Origin: Phyllobacterium sp. 21LDTY02-6 | GTDB lineage: Bacteria; Pseudomonadota; Alphaproteobacteria; Rhizobiales; Rhizobiaceae | Length of the DNA stretch: 64,000 bases | Direction of reading: 5' to 3' | NCBI RefSeq assembly: GCF_023554255.2 | Contig: NZ_JAMJWD020000002.1 | Coordinates: 186,001-250,000 of the forward strand | In this document: piece by piece, positions 34,556 through 42,591 of the stretch | Position numbering within the stretch: position 1 is the stretch's first letter | Layout: each line of letters opens with the position of its first letter | Notes under the pieces: generated by a model | Told to the model about the DNA's origin: nothing | Database searches by the model: none | Seen by the model: the letters and a program-made list of their open reading frames with translations, nothing else | Position numbers and translations under genes: made by a program

Positions 34556-35161
34556 TCAGTTTTTCTGGTCATTATTCGGCGCCACGACGATCGAGACTCG
34601 TCCGGTCTGGCCGCTCTTGCAGCTTTCAAGCTGGGCCTGCCCGGTCTTCAACTGGGCGGTCAACTTGCAGCCGACGGCGACATTGTCGCCCTGCGACAGG
34701 ACGACCTTGCTGCCGGTCAGCACCAGCACTTCGGTCTTCATGTCGAACGTGCCCTTGTCGCCCGTGGCAACCTGATCCTCGGATTTCACATAGACCTTGT
34801 CGCTGACCTCGAGATGGTCGATGTCCTGCGAGCCGGCGGCGCCCACACCCGATGATGCCTGCTCTCCGGAAGCCTGCTTGGGCTCGCCTTCCTTCTTCTT
34901 GATGTAGTAGACGACCATCGTGCCGGCCTTGAGCAGGGTCGGGCCCTGCGTCACGGTCACATTGCCGGTGAATGTCGCGGTGGCTGCGTCATTGTTGAGG
35001 ACGACCTTGTCTGAATCGATCTGGATCGGCTGGTCGCCAGAAAGCTTGATGCCGCCGGGCGCCGTGGTCGTATTCTGCTGTGCGGTCGCCGGCATCGCCA
35101 GGGCGAAGGCCAAGCCCAATGCAAGCGACGAAATGCTGAACAGTCTAACCCCAGACGACAT
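34556..35161 (-). CDS. lptA: LPS transport periplasmic protein LptA
   Basis: 201-residue periplasmic bridge protein carrying LPS to the outer membrane. The signal peptide is ISSLALGLAFALAMPATA with cleavage near residue 27. The OstA/LptA beta-jellyroll core includes QPIQIDSDKVVLNNDAATATFTG (residues about 45-67, key D/N/T positions conserved) and VTVTQGPTLLKAGTMVVYY. A Lys/Glu/Ser-rich insert (KKKEGEPKQASGEQ) interrupts the fold, as in rhizobial LptA. The ATG at 35161 has AGGAGAGA before it; the long upstream open frame is not used. Confidence 0.93.
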   Translation of the reverse strand: MSSGVRLFSISSLALGLAFALAMPATAQQNTTTAPGGIKLSGDQPIQIDSDKVVLNNDAATATFTGNVTVTQGPTLLKAGTMVVYYIKKKEGEPKQASGEQASSGVGAAGSQDIDHLEVSDKVYVKSEDQVATGDKGTFDMKTEVLVLTGSKVVLSQGDNVAVGCKLTAQLKTGQAQLESCKSGQTGRVSIVVAPNNDQKN

Positions 35162-35210
35162 CGTCTCTCTCCTAACCCGAGAAATAAGTTGAAACCGCGT
35201 CCGCCCGATA

Positions 35211-35948
35211 CTATCCGGGCGAAGCGGCTGGTTTTTCACCTTCTTGCAGCTTTGTGGGCTGAATGACAAGCCTTACGCGCTTCTCAAAGGTCACAACCTT
35301 GCCGCCCTCGCTCACCTGCATGCTGCCCGCGACTATGCTGCCGTCCTTGCTCGTGATGCTCACCGGATCGTTGGTGGACATCGTATTGCCGGCAATATCG
35401 ATATTGGCCGATTTGAGCTCAGCCGTCATACCGTCCGACGTTACCAGCCGTATGTCGCTGTCGAGCGTCAACTGCCGATTGGCATTGTCGAACACGCCCG
35501 TCCGCGCCTTCACCTGCGCCCGCAACTCGTCTCCAAGCGGAATTTCGGCATCTATGCCTTCGAGCGAGACGACCGAACTGTTTCCAACCTGCTGCAGGGC
35601 ACGCAAGGCGCTCATTTTATATGGCAATTTGTCTTTCGTGAAGCCATCGAGCTTTGGATTCGTCATCACGAGCTTGCCGTCTTCGATGTCCGCCTTGTCG
35701 AGCGAGATATTGCTGGGAAGGCCCGTTGCCGAGAAGAAGGTGAACCAGGAGAACACAACCGCGCTGATGATGGCAACGACCGGCAACGCGAATTTCAGCA
35801 GGCGGACACGGCGGGAATGGCGCTCGGCGGCCTTGAATATGGCGGAATCCTTGTCCGAGCCCGCAAATTGCCGCGCCACCTCGGCATGGTGGTCGGCACT
35901 GGCAACCTCTTTGGGCGCCGCATCGATGGGCATTCTCTGAGTGGACAT
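35211..35948 (-). CDS. lptC: LPS export protein LptC
   Basis: 245-residue bitopic inner-membrane protein that hands LPS from LptBFG to LptA. One helix lies at about 50-70 (LLKFALPVVAIISAVVFSWF), after a cytoplasmic N-terminus longer than in enterics; the periplasmic part repeats the LptA-like strand pattern (ANIDIAGNTMSTNDPVSI). First gene of the lptC-lptA-lptB set, 50 bp ahead of lptA. In many relatives a ribonuclease D gene sits just upstream; here the divergent neighbour is sppA. Confidence 0.92.
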   Translation of the reverse strand: MSTQRMPIDAAPKEVASADHHAEVARQFAGSDKDSAIFKAAERHSRRVRLLKFALPVVAIISAVVFSWFTFFSATGLPSNISLDKADIEDGKLVMTNPKLDGFTKDKLPYKMSALRALQQVGNSSVVSLEGIDAEIPLGDELRAQVKARTGVFDNANRQLTLDSDIRLVTSDGMTAELKSANIDIAGNTMSTNDPVSITSKDGSIVAGSMQVSEGGKVVTFEKRVRLVIQPTKLQEGEKPAASPG

Positions 35949-36012
35949 GGTCTGGTTGCTTTTACCGAATAGAGTAAACTAGCTATACTGCCGCTATTAT
36001 GGTTATTTTTCG

Positions 36013-36177
36013 ATGAACCCGCGCTTAACGTTGCGAACTCCAATAATGGCCTTACCTATGCTTTCCACGGGTGCGTTACAAGACCAAATCGACGAGGCTC
36101 TTCCTGCATCCGCGCAGTATGGACTTCCGCTCCAGCATGTCGCAGAACAGATGACGGCTATTCGGCAAGATGGATGA
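36013..36177 (+). CDS. Possible 54-residue leader ORF before sppA
   Basis: An ATG at 36013 opens 54 codons ending at 36177, 6 bp before the sppA start. The product begins MNPRLTLRTPIMALPMLS and ends HVAEQMTAIRQDG; it has no membrane helix and no recognised family. The close spacing to sppA could allow translational coupling. There is no convincing Shine-Dalgarno, and an ATG further in (36046) is also possible. Reported as a candidate only. Confidence 0.3.
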   Translation: MNPRLTLRTPIMALPMLSTGALQDQIDEALPASAQYGLPLQHVAEQMTAIRQDG

Positions 36178-36183
36178 ACGAGC

Positions 36184-37170
36184 ATGGCAGATACAGCAGA
36201 GGCGATAATCGACAGGCGGAAAATGCGTCGGAAACTCACTTTCTGGCGCGTCTTGACGCTTTGCCTGGTAGCGCTCGGCCTCGTCGTGCTGTCGGTGATG
36301 AGTGGCGGCCCGGATGGCTATTCCGGCCGCTCGACACCGCACATCGCCAAGGTACGCATCGAAGGAACGATCCTCGAAGACGAGGAATTGCTGAAGCGTC
36401 TGCGTGAGGTCGAAGAATCGGATGCGGTCAAGGGCGTCATCCTGACGATCGATTCACCGGGCGGCACCACGGCCGGCGGCGAGGCGATCTATGAGGCCGT
36501 GCGCCGGGTCGCCGCGAAGAAGCCCGTCGTATCGCAGGTAGGCACGCTGGCGGCCTCGGCCGGATATATGATTGCGATCGCCTCGGACCATGTGGTAGCG
36601 CGCCAGTCCTCGATCATCGGCTCCATCGGCGTGCTGTTCCAGTATCCGGACGTTTCGCAATTGCTGACCAAGATCGGCGTCAAGGTCGAGACGATCAAAT
36701 CCAGCCCGCTCAAGGCAGAGCCGAATTTCTTCAATCCCGCCAGCGACGAAGCCAAGGCGATGATCCACCGGATGATCATCGATTCCTACGACTGGTTCGT
36801 CGGCCTCGTCCAGGAACGGCGGAATTTCAACCGGGAGCAGACGCTGGCGCTTGCCGATGGCTCGGTGTTCACTGGCCGTCAGGCCGTGGCCAACAAGCTC
36901 GTCGATGAACTCGGCGGCGAGGACACCGCCGTGGCATGGCTGAAAACGAAGGGCGTCGCCGACAATCTGAAGGTGCTGGAATGGAAGCCGGCGGAGAAAT
37001 CGTCGCTGGGCATGTTCTTTTCCCGATCGGCACTGAAAATGATCGCGCAATATCTCGGCATTCCGCAGGAGAGCGCCGGCGTACTCGAAGAAGTGACGGG
37101 CAAGCGCATCTTTCTTGACGGACTTGTTTCGGTTTGGCACGTTGACGGAAAGCCTGTTGGGGGGCAATAA
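36184..37170 (+). CDS. sppA: Signal peptide peptidase SppA
   Basis: 328-residue inner-membrane serine protease (S49) that degrades cleaved signal peptides. One N-terminal helix (about 22-40) anchors a periplasmic ClpP-like domain. The Ser-Lys dyad is visible as Ser125 in GTLAASAGYM and Lys177 in SSPLKAEPNF; TIDSPGGTTAGGE and SSIIGSIGVLFQ flank it. This is the short (half-length) form. ihfB follows 81 bp downstream, the conserved neighbour in Rhizobiales. Confidence 0.95.
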   Translation: MADTAEAIIDRRKMRRKLTFWRVLTLCLVALGLVVLSVMSGGPDGYSGRSTPHIAKVRIEGTILEDEELLKRLREVEESDAVKGVILTIDSPGGTTAGGEAIYEAVRRVAAKKPVVSQVGTLAASAGYMIAIASDHVVARQSSIIGSIGVLFQYPDVSQLLTKIGVKVETIKSSPLKAEPNFFNPASDEAKAMIHRMIIDSYDWFVGLVQERRNFNREQTLALADGSVFTGRQAVANKLVDELGGEDTAVAWLKTKGVADNLKVLEWKPAEKSSLGMFFSRSALKMIAQYLGIPQESAGVLEEVTGKRIFLDGLVSVWHVDGKPVGGQ

Positions 37171-37182
37171 GATAATACATAA

Positions 37183-37228
37183 GATCAGTGACATATCGGC
37201 ATTTCATAATAATGGAATGTTGCTGATC
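37183..37228 (+). promoter_or_regulatory. Inverted repeat in the ihfB leader
   Basis: gatcagtgacat (37183-37194) and atgttgctgatc (37217-37228) are inverted copies matching at 10 of 12 positions around an AT-rich centre, ending 24 bp before the ihfB start. It could be an RNA hairpin or a protein site. IHF genes are often autoregulated; nothing more can be claimed. Confidence 0.4.
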
Positions 37229-37251
37229 ACAGAACCGGAAGGGACCTCACC

Positions 37252-37539
37252 GTGATCAAATCCGAGCTTGTGCAGATTATCGCCAACCGCAATCCGCATT
37301 TGTTTCAGCGCGACGTTGAAAATATAGTCGGCGCCATCTTCGATGAGATCACCGACGCGCTGGCGGAGGGCAACCGGGTCGAACTGCGTGGCTTCGGAGC
37401 GTTTTCGGTCAAGAACCGCCCTGCACGCAGCGGACGCAACCCGCGCACCGGCGAAAGCGTCGAGGTCGAGGAGAAATGGGTTCCATTCTTCAAGACGGGC
37501 AAGGAACTGCGTGACCGGCTGAACGCCAACAATAGCTGA
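37252..37539 (+). CDS. ihfB: Integration host factor beta subunit
   Basis: 95-residue nucleoid protein that bends DNA as a heterodimer with IhfA (encoded elsewhere). The DNA-intercalating arm [35 protein letters not shown] at the C-terminus and [12 protein letters not shown] are diagnostic. Start is GTG at 37252, with GGAAGGGA upstream. IHF supports sigma-54 promoters, so this gene links functionally to rpoN nearby. Confidence 0.96.
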   Translation: MIKSELVQIIANRNPHLFQRDVENIVGAIFDEITDALAEGNRVELRGFGAFSVKNRPARSGRNPRTGESVEVEEKWVPFFKTGKELRDRLNANNS

Positions 37540-37573
37540 AATGGCTTGAACGGAACGGATCCGGGAATTGTCC

Positions 37574-37906
37574 ATGATCAATCGAATTGTCGTCGTCGTG
37601 ATCCTGATACCCCTGGCGATCATCCTGATCGCCCTGTCGGTCGCGAACAGGAGCACGGTTTCCTTTACGATCGATCCGTTCAATCCGGGCAATCCGGCGC
37701 TTTCCTATAACGCGCCGCTCTTCGTCTGGCTGTTCGCCGCGCTCATGCTCGGCCTTGTCATCGGCAGCCTCGCGACCTGGTACAATCAGGGCCGGTACCG
37801 CAAGGCGGCGCGCCAGCGCAGGCTCGAAGCGGAGATGCTGCGCAAGGAAGCCCGGCGGGCCTCCGCCGAAACCGGATCGACGCCGAACCTTCCGTCTCTT
37901 CACTAG
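37574..37906 (+). CDS. LapA domain (DUF1049) membrane protein
   Basis: 110-residue inner-membrane protein with two helices (about 4-26 and 48-72) and a basic, charged cytoplasmic tail (KAARQRRLEAEMLRKEARRA), the layout of LapA/YciS-type proteins, which in E. coli act with LapB in LPS assembly control. The gene follows ihfB by 34 bp, as in E. coli where ihfB and lapA are also neighbours. I use the ATG at 37574; a TTG two codons earlier is possible. No lapB follows here. Confidence 0.82.
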   Translation: MINRIVVVVILIPLAIILIALSVANRSTVSFTIDPFNPGNPALSYNAPLFVWLFAALMLGLVIGSLATWYNQGRYRKAARQRRLEAEMLRKEARRASAETGSTPNLPSLH

Positions 37907-37978
37907 AACGCCCTGCCTCAGGATATTCCGGGCATCGTCGGCGCCCGGCAATCCGTAGCCTTCATTCGGGAATCAATC

Positions 37979-38953
37979 ATGAAAATCATCTCCCCCGCCG
38001 AGGTCGACCAGCTTTTGACATGGCCTGACATGGTCGATGCGATCGGCGACGCCTTTCGCCGGGGCATGATCCAGCCGGTGCGCCATCACCATACGGTCGA
38101 TCGACCCGACGGCGCCGCCTCGACGCTGCTGCTCATGCCCGCATGGTCCGATTTCGATGCCCTCGGGGATTCCGCCAAGGGCTATATGGGCGTGAAGATC
38201 GTCACCGTCTCCCCCGATAATGGCCTCGTATCCAAGCCTGCCGTCATGGGCGTCTACCTGCTCCTCGACGGCAAGACCGGCGAGCCGAAGGCGATCGTCG
38301 ACGGGCAAAGGCTGACGCTCTGGCGCACGGCGGGCGCTTCCGCCCTTGCTGCGCGCTATCTCGCGAGGGAGGATGCGGAGCATCTCCTGGTTCTCGGCGC
38401 CGGGGCGCTGTCGGCGTTCCTCGCGCGGGCGCACAGCGCGGTGCGACCGATCAAGCGCATATCGATCTGGAACAGGAACCTGGCCGGCGCGGAGAAGATC
38501 GCTTCGACGCTGGCTGCCGAGGGCTTCGATGCCAGCGCCGTCGAGGACAAGGAACAGGCCGTGGCGGAGGCCGATATAATTTCGGCCGGCACGCTGTCCA
38601 CCGAACCGCTGATCCTCGGCAGGCATGTCCGGCCCGGCACACATATCGACCTGATCGGCGCATTCACGCCCCATATGCGCGAAAGCGATGACGAATGCGT
38701 CAAGCGTGCGCGGGTTTTCGTCGACACGAGGGAAGGTGCGCTCAAGGAGGGCGGTGACATCGTGCAGCCCATCAAGGCGGGGATCATCGACGAGAACCAT
38801 GTCGTCGGCGACCTCTACGACCTCACCCGGGGCACGATCGGCGGACGCGGCTCATCCGATGAGATCACGCTGTTCAAATCGGTCGGCGCCGCGCTGGAGG
38901 ATCTGGCCGCGGGCATTCTCGTCTATGAAAAGTCCAACTCCGCCGGCTCCTGA
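37979..38953 (+). CDS. Ornithine cyclodeaminase/mu-crystallin family enzyme
   Basis: 324-residue NAD(P)-dependent enzyme of the ornithine cyclodeaminase/mu-crystallin family. Visible are the N-terminal substrate region (GYMGVKIVTVSPDN, with the conserved Lys), [20 protein letters not shown], the Rossmann glycine loop LVLGAGALSAFLARAH and the adenosine-binding strand ISIWNRNL. GTLSTEPLILGRHVRPGTHI is shared with the family's delta-1-pyrroline or imine reductase members as well, so the substrate (ornithine, alanine, ketimine or other) cannot be fixed. It stands alone about 72 bp after the LapA-like gene. Confidence 0.85.
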   Translation: MKIISPAEVDQLLTWPDMVDAIGDAFRRGMIQPVRHHHTVDRPDGAASTLLLMPAWSDFDALGDSAKGYMGVKIVTVSPDNGLVSKPAVMGVYLLLDGKTGEPKAIVDGQRLTLWRTAGASALAARYLAREDAEHLLVLGAGALSAFLARAHSAVRPIKRISIWNRNLAGAEKIASTLAAEGFDASAVEDKEQAVAEADIISAGTLSTEPLILGRHVRPGTHIDLIGAFTPHMRESDDECVKRARVFVDTREGALKEGGDIVQPIKAGIIDENHVVGDLYDLTRGTIGGRGSSDEITLFKSVGAALEDLAAGILVYEKSNSAGS

Positions 38954-39022
38954 ACATTTTTGCTTCCGTCATCGATGCTCTTGGCTTAGGAACCTTCGAA
39001 CAGATTTGCGAAGGACCGTGAC

Positions 39023-40126
39023 TTGAAACCAGCCGGCGGGAAAAACAGGAAGGCCAAGGCCAGCGGCGGGAAAACCGGCGCGCCGAAGGATGCAAAGCCC
39101 TTCCGTGCGCCATCGAGCCGCCCGCGTCCGCAATTTGCCAAGCCCTCGCAGTCCGAGTCGGCTCCGGCGCGCGCGGCAGTACAGGCGGAGAATGCCGCTC
39201 CCCGGCTGACCGCCCGCAGGACGGGGCCGCGCCCGAGCGAGCAGACGGCGATCATCCTCGAGACCGAGCCATCGGCCGATTATGCGCTGCTCGACAGCGG
39301 CAACGGCCTCAAGCTCGAACAATACGGCCCCTTGCGCATCGTAAGGCCGGAAGGACAGGCCATCTGGCTGCCCGCCTGGGACAGACGCGAATGGGACAAG
39401 GCAGACGCCATATTCACCGGCAATACCGATGAGGAAGGGGTCGGCCGCTGGCACTTCCCCAAGGTTCCACTCGGAGAGACATGGCCGCTCGCCCATGAGG
39501 GAATGCCGTTTCTCGGGCGCTTCACCTCGTTCCGCCATGTGGGCGTCTTTCCGGAACAGGGCACGCACTGGAACCATATGGAGACGCTCATCCGCAATGC
39601 CGGGCGAACGGTGCGCGTCCTCAATCTGTTCGGCTATACGGGTGTTGCCTCGCTGGTGGCGGCCCGGGCCGGGGCCGAGGTCACCCATGTGGATGCCTCC
39701 AGGAAAGCCATAGGCTGGGCCCGCGAAAACCAGGAAATGGCAGGGCTCGGCGGCAAACCGATACGCTGGATCTGCGAAGACGCCATGAAATTCGTCGCGC
39801 GGGAGGAACGCCGCGGCAGCTTCTACGACATCATCCTGCTCGATCCGCCCGCCTATGGCCGCGGCCCGAATGGCGAGGTCTGGCAATTGTTCGACAATCT
39901 GCCCGACATGGTCGATCTGTGCCGCTACATCCTCACGCCGCAGCCGCTCGCCGTCGTCCTCACCGCCTATTCGATCCGGGCGTCGTTCTTCGCCATTCAC
40001 GAACTGATGCGGGACGTCTTCACCGGGCTTGGCGGCAATCTTCAATCCGGCGAACTCATCCTGCGCGAACGGTCCGCCGGCCGCGCCCTGTCTACCTCAC
40101 TCTTCAGCCGCTGGAGCGCCAAATGA
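39023..40126 (+). CDS. Class I SAM-dependent rRNA methyltransferase
   Basis: 367-residue methyltransferase similar to the RlmI/RlmK group (COG1092-like). The first 75 or so residues are Lys/Pro/Ala/Arg-rich and look disordered, perhaps aiding RNA contact. The catalytic domain has motif I VLNLFGYTGVASLVAARAG, VDASRKAIGWARENQ, the motif IV DIILLDPPAYGRGP, and a C-terminal RASFFAIHELM. No PUA domain is evident. The start is a TTG at 39023 with AAGGA upstream. It overlaps the next RNA methyltransferase gene by 4 bp (ATGA). The exact target base is unknown. Confidence 0.85.
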   Translation: MKPAGGKNRKAKASGGKTGAPKDAKPFRAPSSRPRPQFAKPSQSESAPARAAVQAENAAPRLTARRTGPRPSEQTAIILETEPSADYALLDSGNGLKLEQYGPLRIVRPEGQAIWLPAWDRREWDKADAIFTGNTDEEGVGRWHFPKVPLGETWPLAHEGMPFLGRFTSFRHVGVFPEQGTHWNHMETLIRNAGRTVRVLNLFGYTGVASLVAARAGAEVTHVDASRKAIGWARENQEMAGLGGKPIRWICEDAMKFVAREERRGSFYDIILLDPPAYGRGPNGEVWQLFDNLPDMVDLCRYILTPQPLAVVLTAYSIRASFFAIHELMRDVFTGLGGNLQSGELILRERSAGRALSTSLFSRWSAK

Positions 40127-40986
40127 ACCGCATCGACGACCAGCAGCCGGGCATTGCCCGCCCCGGAAAGGTCAAGGAAGTCACCAGCCTGACCAACCCA
40201 ATCGTCAAGGAGTTGCGGTCGCTGGCGCTGAAGAAATATCGCGACCAGCAGCGGGTGTTCCTGGCGGAAGGCCTCAAGCTCGTCATCGACGCGCTGGATC
40301 TCGGCTGGACGATCAGGACGCTGGTCTATTCCAAGGCCGGCAAGGGCAATGCGGCTGTCGAACAGGTTGCCGCACGGACCATCGCCAAGGGCGGCGACGT
40401 GCTCGAGGTGAGCGAAAAGGTGATCGGCGCCATAACCCGGCGCGACAATCCGCAAATGGTCGTCGGCGTCTTCCAGCAGAAACTGCAGCCTCTGGCGGCC
40501 ATCGAGCCGAAGGGCGACGATGTCTATATCGCGCTCGATCGGGTGCGCGATCCGGGCAATCTCGGCACGATCCTGCGCACGGCGGACGCCGTGGGTGCGA
40601 AAGGTCTCATCCTCATCGGCGATACGACCGATCCGTTTTCGCTGGAGACGGTGCGGGCAACGATGGGTTCCGTATTCGCGATGCCGATCACCCGGGTCAG
40701 CGAGGAGGAATTCCTCGCCTGGCGCAAGGATTTCCGCGGGCTTGTCGTCGGTACGCATCTGAAGGGCGCCGTCGACTACCGCAAGATCGACTATGCCGGC
40801 CGCCCGGTGATCCTGCTGATGGGCAATGAACAGCAGGGATTGCCCGACACGCTGGCAAAGAATTGCGACAGGCTGGCGCGCATCCCGCAGCAGGGACGCG
40901 CCGATTCGCTCAATCTGGCGATCGCCACCGGGGTCATGCTGTTCGAGATCAGGCGCGGCGCCCTCACCCTCGACAAGGCGGACTGA
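40123..40986 (+). CDS. TrmH/SpoU family RNA 2'-O-methyltransferase
   Basis: 287-residue SPOUT methyltransferase. An N-terminal substrate-binding domain (SLTNPIVKELRSLALKKYRD, QRVFLAEGLKLV) precedes the trefoil-knot domain with the three SpoU motifs: DRVRDPGNLGTILRTADAVG (I), ILLMGNEQQGL (II) and RADSLNLAIATGVMLFE (III). The target, tRNA or 23S rRNA, cannot be read from the sequence. Start ATG at 40123 overlaps the previous stop, so the two RNA-modification genes are co-translated; lspA follows 6 bp later. Confidence 0.92.
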   Translation: MNRIDDQQPGIARPGKVKEVTSLTNPIVKELRSLALKKYRDQQRVFLAEGLKLVIDALDLGWTIRTLVYSKAGKGNAAVEQVAARTIAKGGDVLEVSEKVIGAITRRDNPQMVVGVFQQKLQPLAAIEPKGDDVYIALDRVRDPGNLGTILRTADAVGAKGLILIGDTTDPFSLETVRATMGSVFAMPITRVSEEEFLAWRKDFRGLVVGTHLKGAVDYRKIDYAGRPVILLMGNEQQGLPDTLAKNCDRLARIPQQGRADSLNLAIATGVMLFEIRRGALTLDKAD

Positions 40987-40992
40987 CCCATC

Positions 40993-41484
40993 ATGAAGGA
41001 CAATCGCTTCCAGAGCCTCGCGCTCATCCTCGTGCTTGCGGTCGCCAGCGACCAGATCGTCAAATATCTGGTCGAAACCGGCATGGATTACCGCCAGCAG
41101 ATCGATATCCTGCCATTTCTCGCGCTATTCCGCGTCCATAATGATGGAATTGCCTTCTCGATGCTGAGCGATCTGCATGATACGGCGCTGATCGTGCTGA
41201 CATTGGCGGTCATAGGTTTCGTCAGCTATCTGTGGTGGACGACGGCTACCGCCCGCTGGATCTCCCGCGCCGGCTTTGCCCTGATCATTGGCGGGGCGCT
41301 CGGAAACCTCATCGACCGGAGCCTTCATGGCTATGTGATCGACTATGTCCTGTTCCACCTGCCGAGCTGGTCGTTTGCGGTCTTCAACCTCGCGGATGCC
41401 TATATTTCCATAGGCGCGGCGCTGGTGATCCTCGAGGAACTGGCCGTATGGCTGCGCGAGCGACGCGCACGCAGCGGCGAGTAG
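40993..41484 (+). CDS. lspA: Lipoprotein signal peptidase LspA
   Basis: 163-residue inner-membrane aspartic protease that cleaves prolipoprotein signal peptides. Four helices are visible. Catalytic residues are Asp117 in YVIDYV and Asp135 in [14 protein letters not shown] (105-109 region) and HNDGIAFSM are the other conserved boxes. It processes lipoproteins such as the L,D-transpeptidase and carboxypeptidase encoded in this window. Short gap after the TrmH-type gene suggests one transcript. Confidence 0.95.
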   Translation: MKDNRFQSLALILVLAVASDQIVKYLVETGMDYRQQIDILPFLALFRVHNDGIAFSMLSDLHDTALIVLTLAVIGFVSYLWWTTATARWISRAGFALIIGGALGNLIDRSLHGYVIDYVLFHLPSWSFAVFNLADAYISIGAALVILEELAVWLRERRARSGE

Positions 41485-41574
41485 GCGCGTCGGCAGCGTC
41501 ATGCTGTCGTCATCGATCCGTAGTATTCAGGCCAAAGTACATCAGCAATCAACTGCTTGAGAGAGCGAATCGTC

Positions 41575-42465
41575 ATGGACATCGCCTTGCTTGAACCTGC
41601 TTCAATCTCTAAAGATCAAGGGATGATGTCGCAGGTTGATTCAACGCCTTCGCCCTTGAAGGCAATACAGCTCGGATCGGTGCTTGGCCGCATCGGTACG
41701 CTGGAAGTGTGTCTGGCGCAAACCGAGGATGAAGTGGCATCGTCCCAGCAGCTGCGTTTCAAGGTGTTCTTCGACGAGCTCGGCGCGCGCGGCTCCGCGA
41801 CGCTGGAACAGCGGGACGCCGACCGTTTCGACCCGTTCTGCGATCATCTCCTCGTCTATGACACCGCCATCCCAGGGCCGAAGCACAAGCAGATCGTCGG
41901 CACCTATCGCCTGTTGCGGTCGGAAAAGGCCTTCGAGACCGGCGGTTTCTACTCCGCCGGCGAATATGACATAGAGCGGCTCGTCGCCGCCAAGCCGGAA
42001 CTGCGGTTCCTCGAACTCGGGCGCTCCTGCGTATTGCCGGAATATCGTTCCAAGCGGACCGTCGAGCTGCTTTGGCAAGGCATATGGACCTATTGCCGCC
42101 ACCATTCCATCGGCGTCATGTTCGGCTGTGCCTCATTCCAGGGCACCGTGCCGGCCGCGCATGCCCTGCCGCTTTCCTTCCTGCATCACAATTGCCGCGC
42201 TACGCCGGACTGGGACGTGCGCGCGCTTCCGGCGCTTTACCGGCCGATGGATCTCGTGCCCAATGAGGCCATCAATCCGAAAGTCGCGCTGTTTGCGATG
42301 CCGCCGCTCATCAAGGGCTATCTGCGGCTTGGCGCGATGATCGGCGACGGAGCGGTGGTGGATGGCGATTTCGGCACTACGGACGTGCTGATCATCCTTC
42401 CGGTCAGCCGCATTTCCGAGCGCTACATCAATCATTACGCTGCCGAGGCGAAGCGCTTCGCCTGA
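41575..42465 (+). CDS. olsB: L-ornithine N(alpha)-acyltransferase OlsB
   Basis: 296-residue acyltransferase (GNAT-type fold) that adds 3-hydroxyacyl-ACP to ornithine, the first step of ornithine-lipid synthesis. Recognised by LRFKVFFDELGARG, DRFDPFCDHLLV, GTYRLLRSE, the CoA/ACP-pocket segment ELGRSCVLPEYRSKRTVELLW, and FGCASFQGTVP near residue 185. The partner OlsA is not in the window. I chose the ATG at 41575, preceded by GAGAGAG, over a TTG at 41557. The lspA-olsB-mutS neighbourhood is typical of Rhizobiales. These lipids can replace phospholipids under phosphate limitation. Confidence 0.9.
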   Translation: MDIALLEPASISKDQGMMSQVDSTPSPLKAIQLGSVLGRIGTLEVCLAQTEDEVASSQQLRFKVFFDELGARGSATLEQRDADRFDPFCDHLLVYDTAIPGPKHKQIVGTYRLLRSEKAFETGGFYSAGEYDIERLVAAKPELRFLELGRSCVLPEYRSKRTVELLWQGIWTYCRHHSIGVMFGCASFQGTVPAAHALPLSFLHHNCRATPDWDVRALPALYRPMDLVPNEAINPKVALFAMPPLIKGYLRLGAMIGDGAVVDGDFGTTDVLIILPVSRISERYINHYAAEAKRFA

Positions 42466-42561
42466 CGGCGATCCAGACCCTGCGGCCCATTATCAGCTGT
42501 GGAGAAGGCGGGGTTCGAAGCCTGCAGAGGTGTGCTCTTGGGCAAAGAGCGCTAAATTGCG

Positions 42562-42583
42562 CCTGAACGCCTCAGGGTTCAGG
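42562..42583 (+). promoter_or_regulatory. Leader hairpin overlapping the mutS Shine-Dalgarno
   Basis: CCTGAAC (42562-42568) pairs perfectly with GTTCAGG (42577-42583) across an 8-base loop. The 3' arm ends in AGG, the first bases of the Shine-Dalgarno AGGAGAAGG (42581-42589). Folding would partly hide the ribosome-binding site of mutS, which also uses a TTG start. Structure is seen; control is inferred. Confidence 0.5.
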
Positions 42584-42591
42584 AGAAGGTT

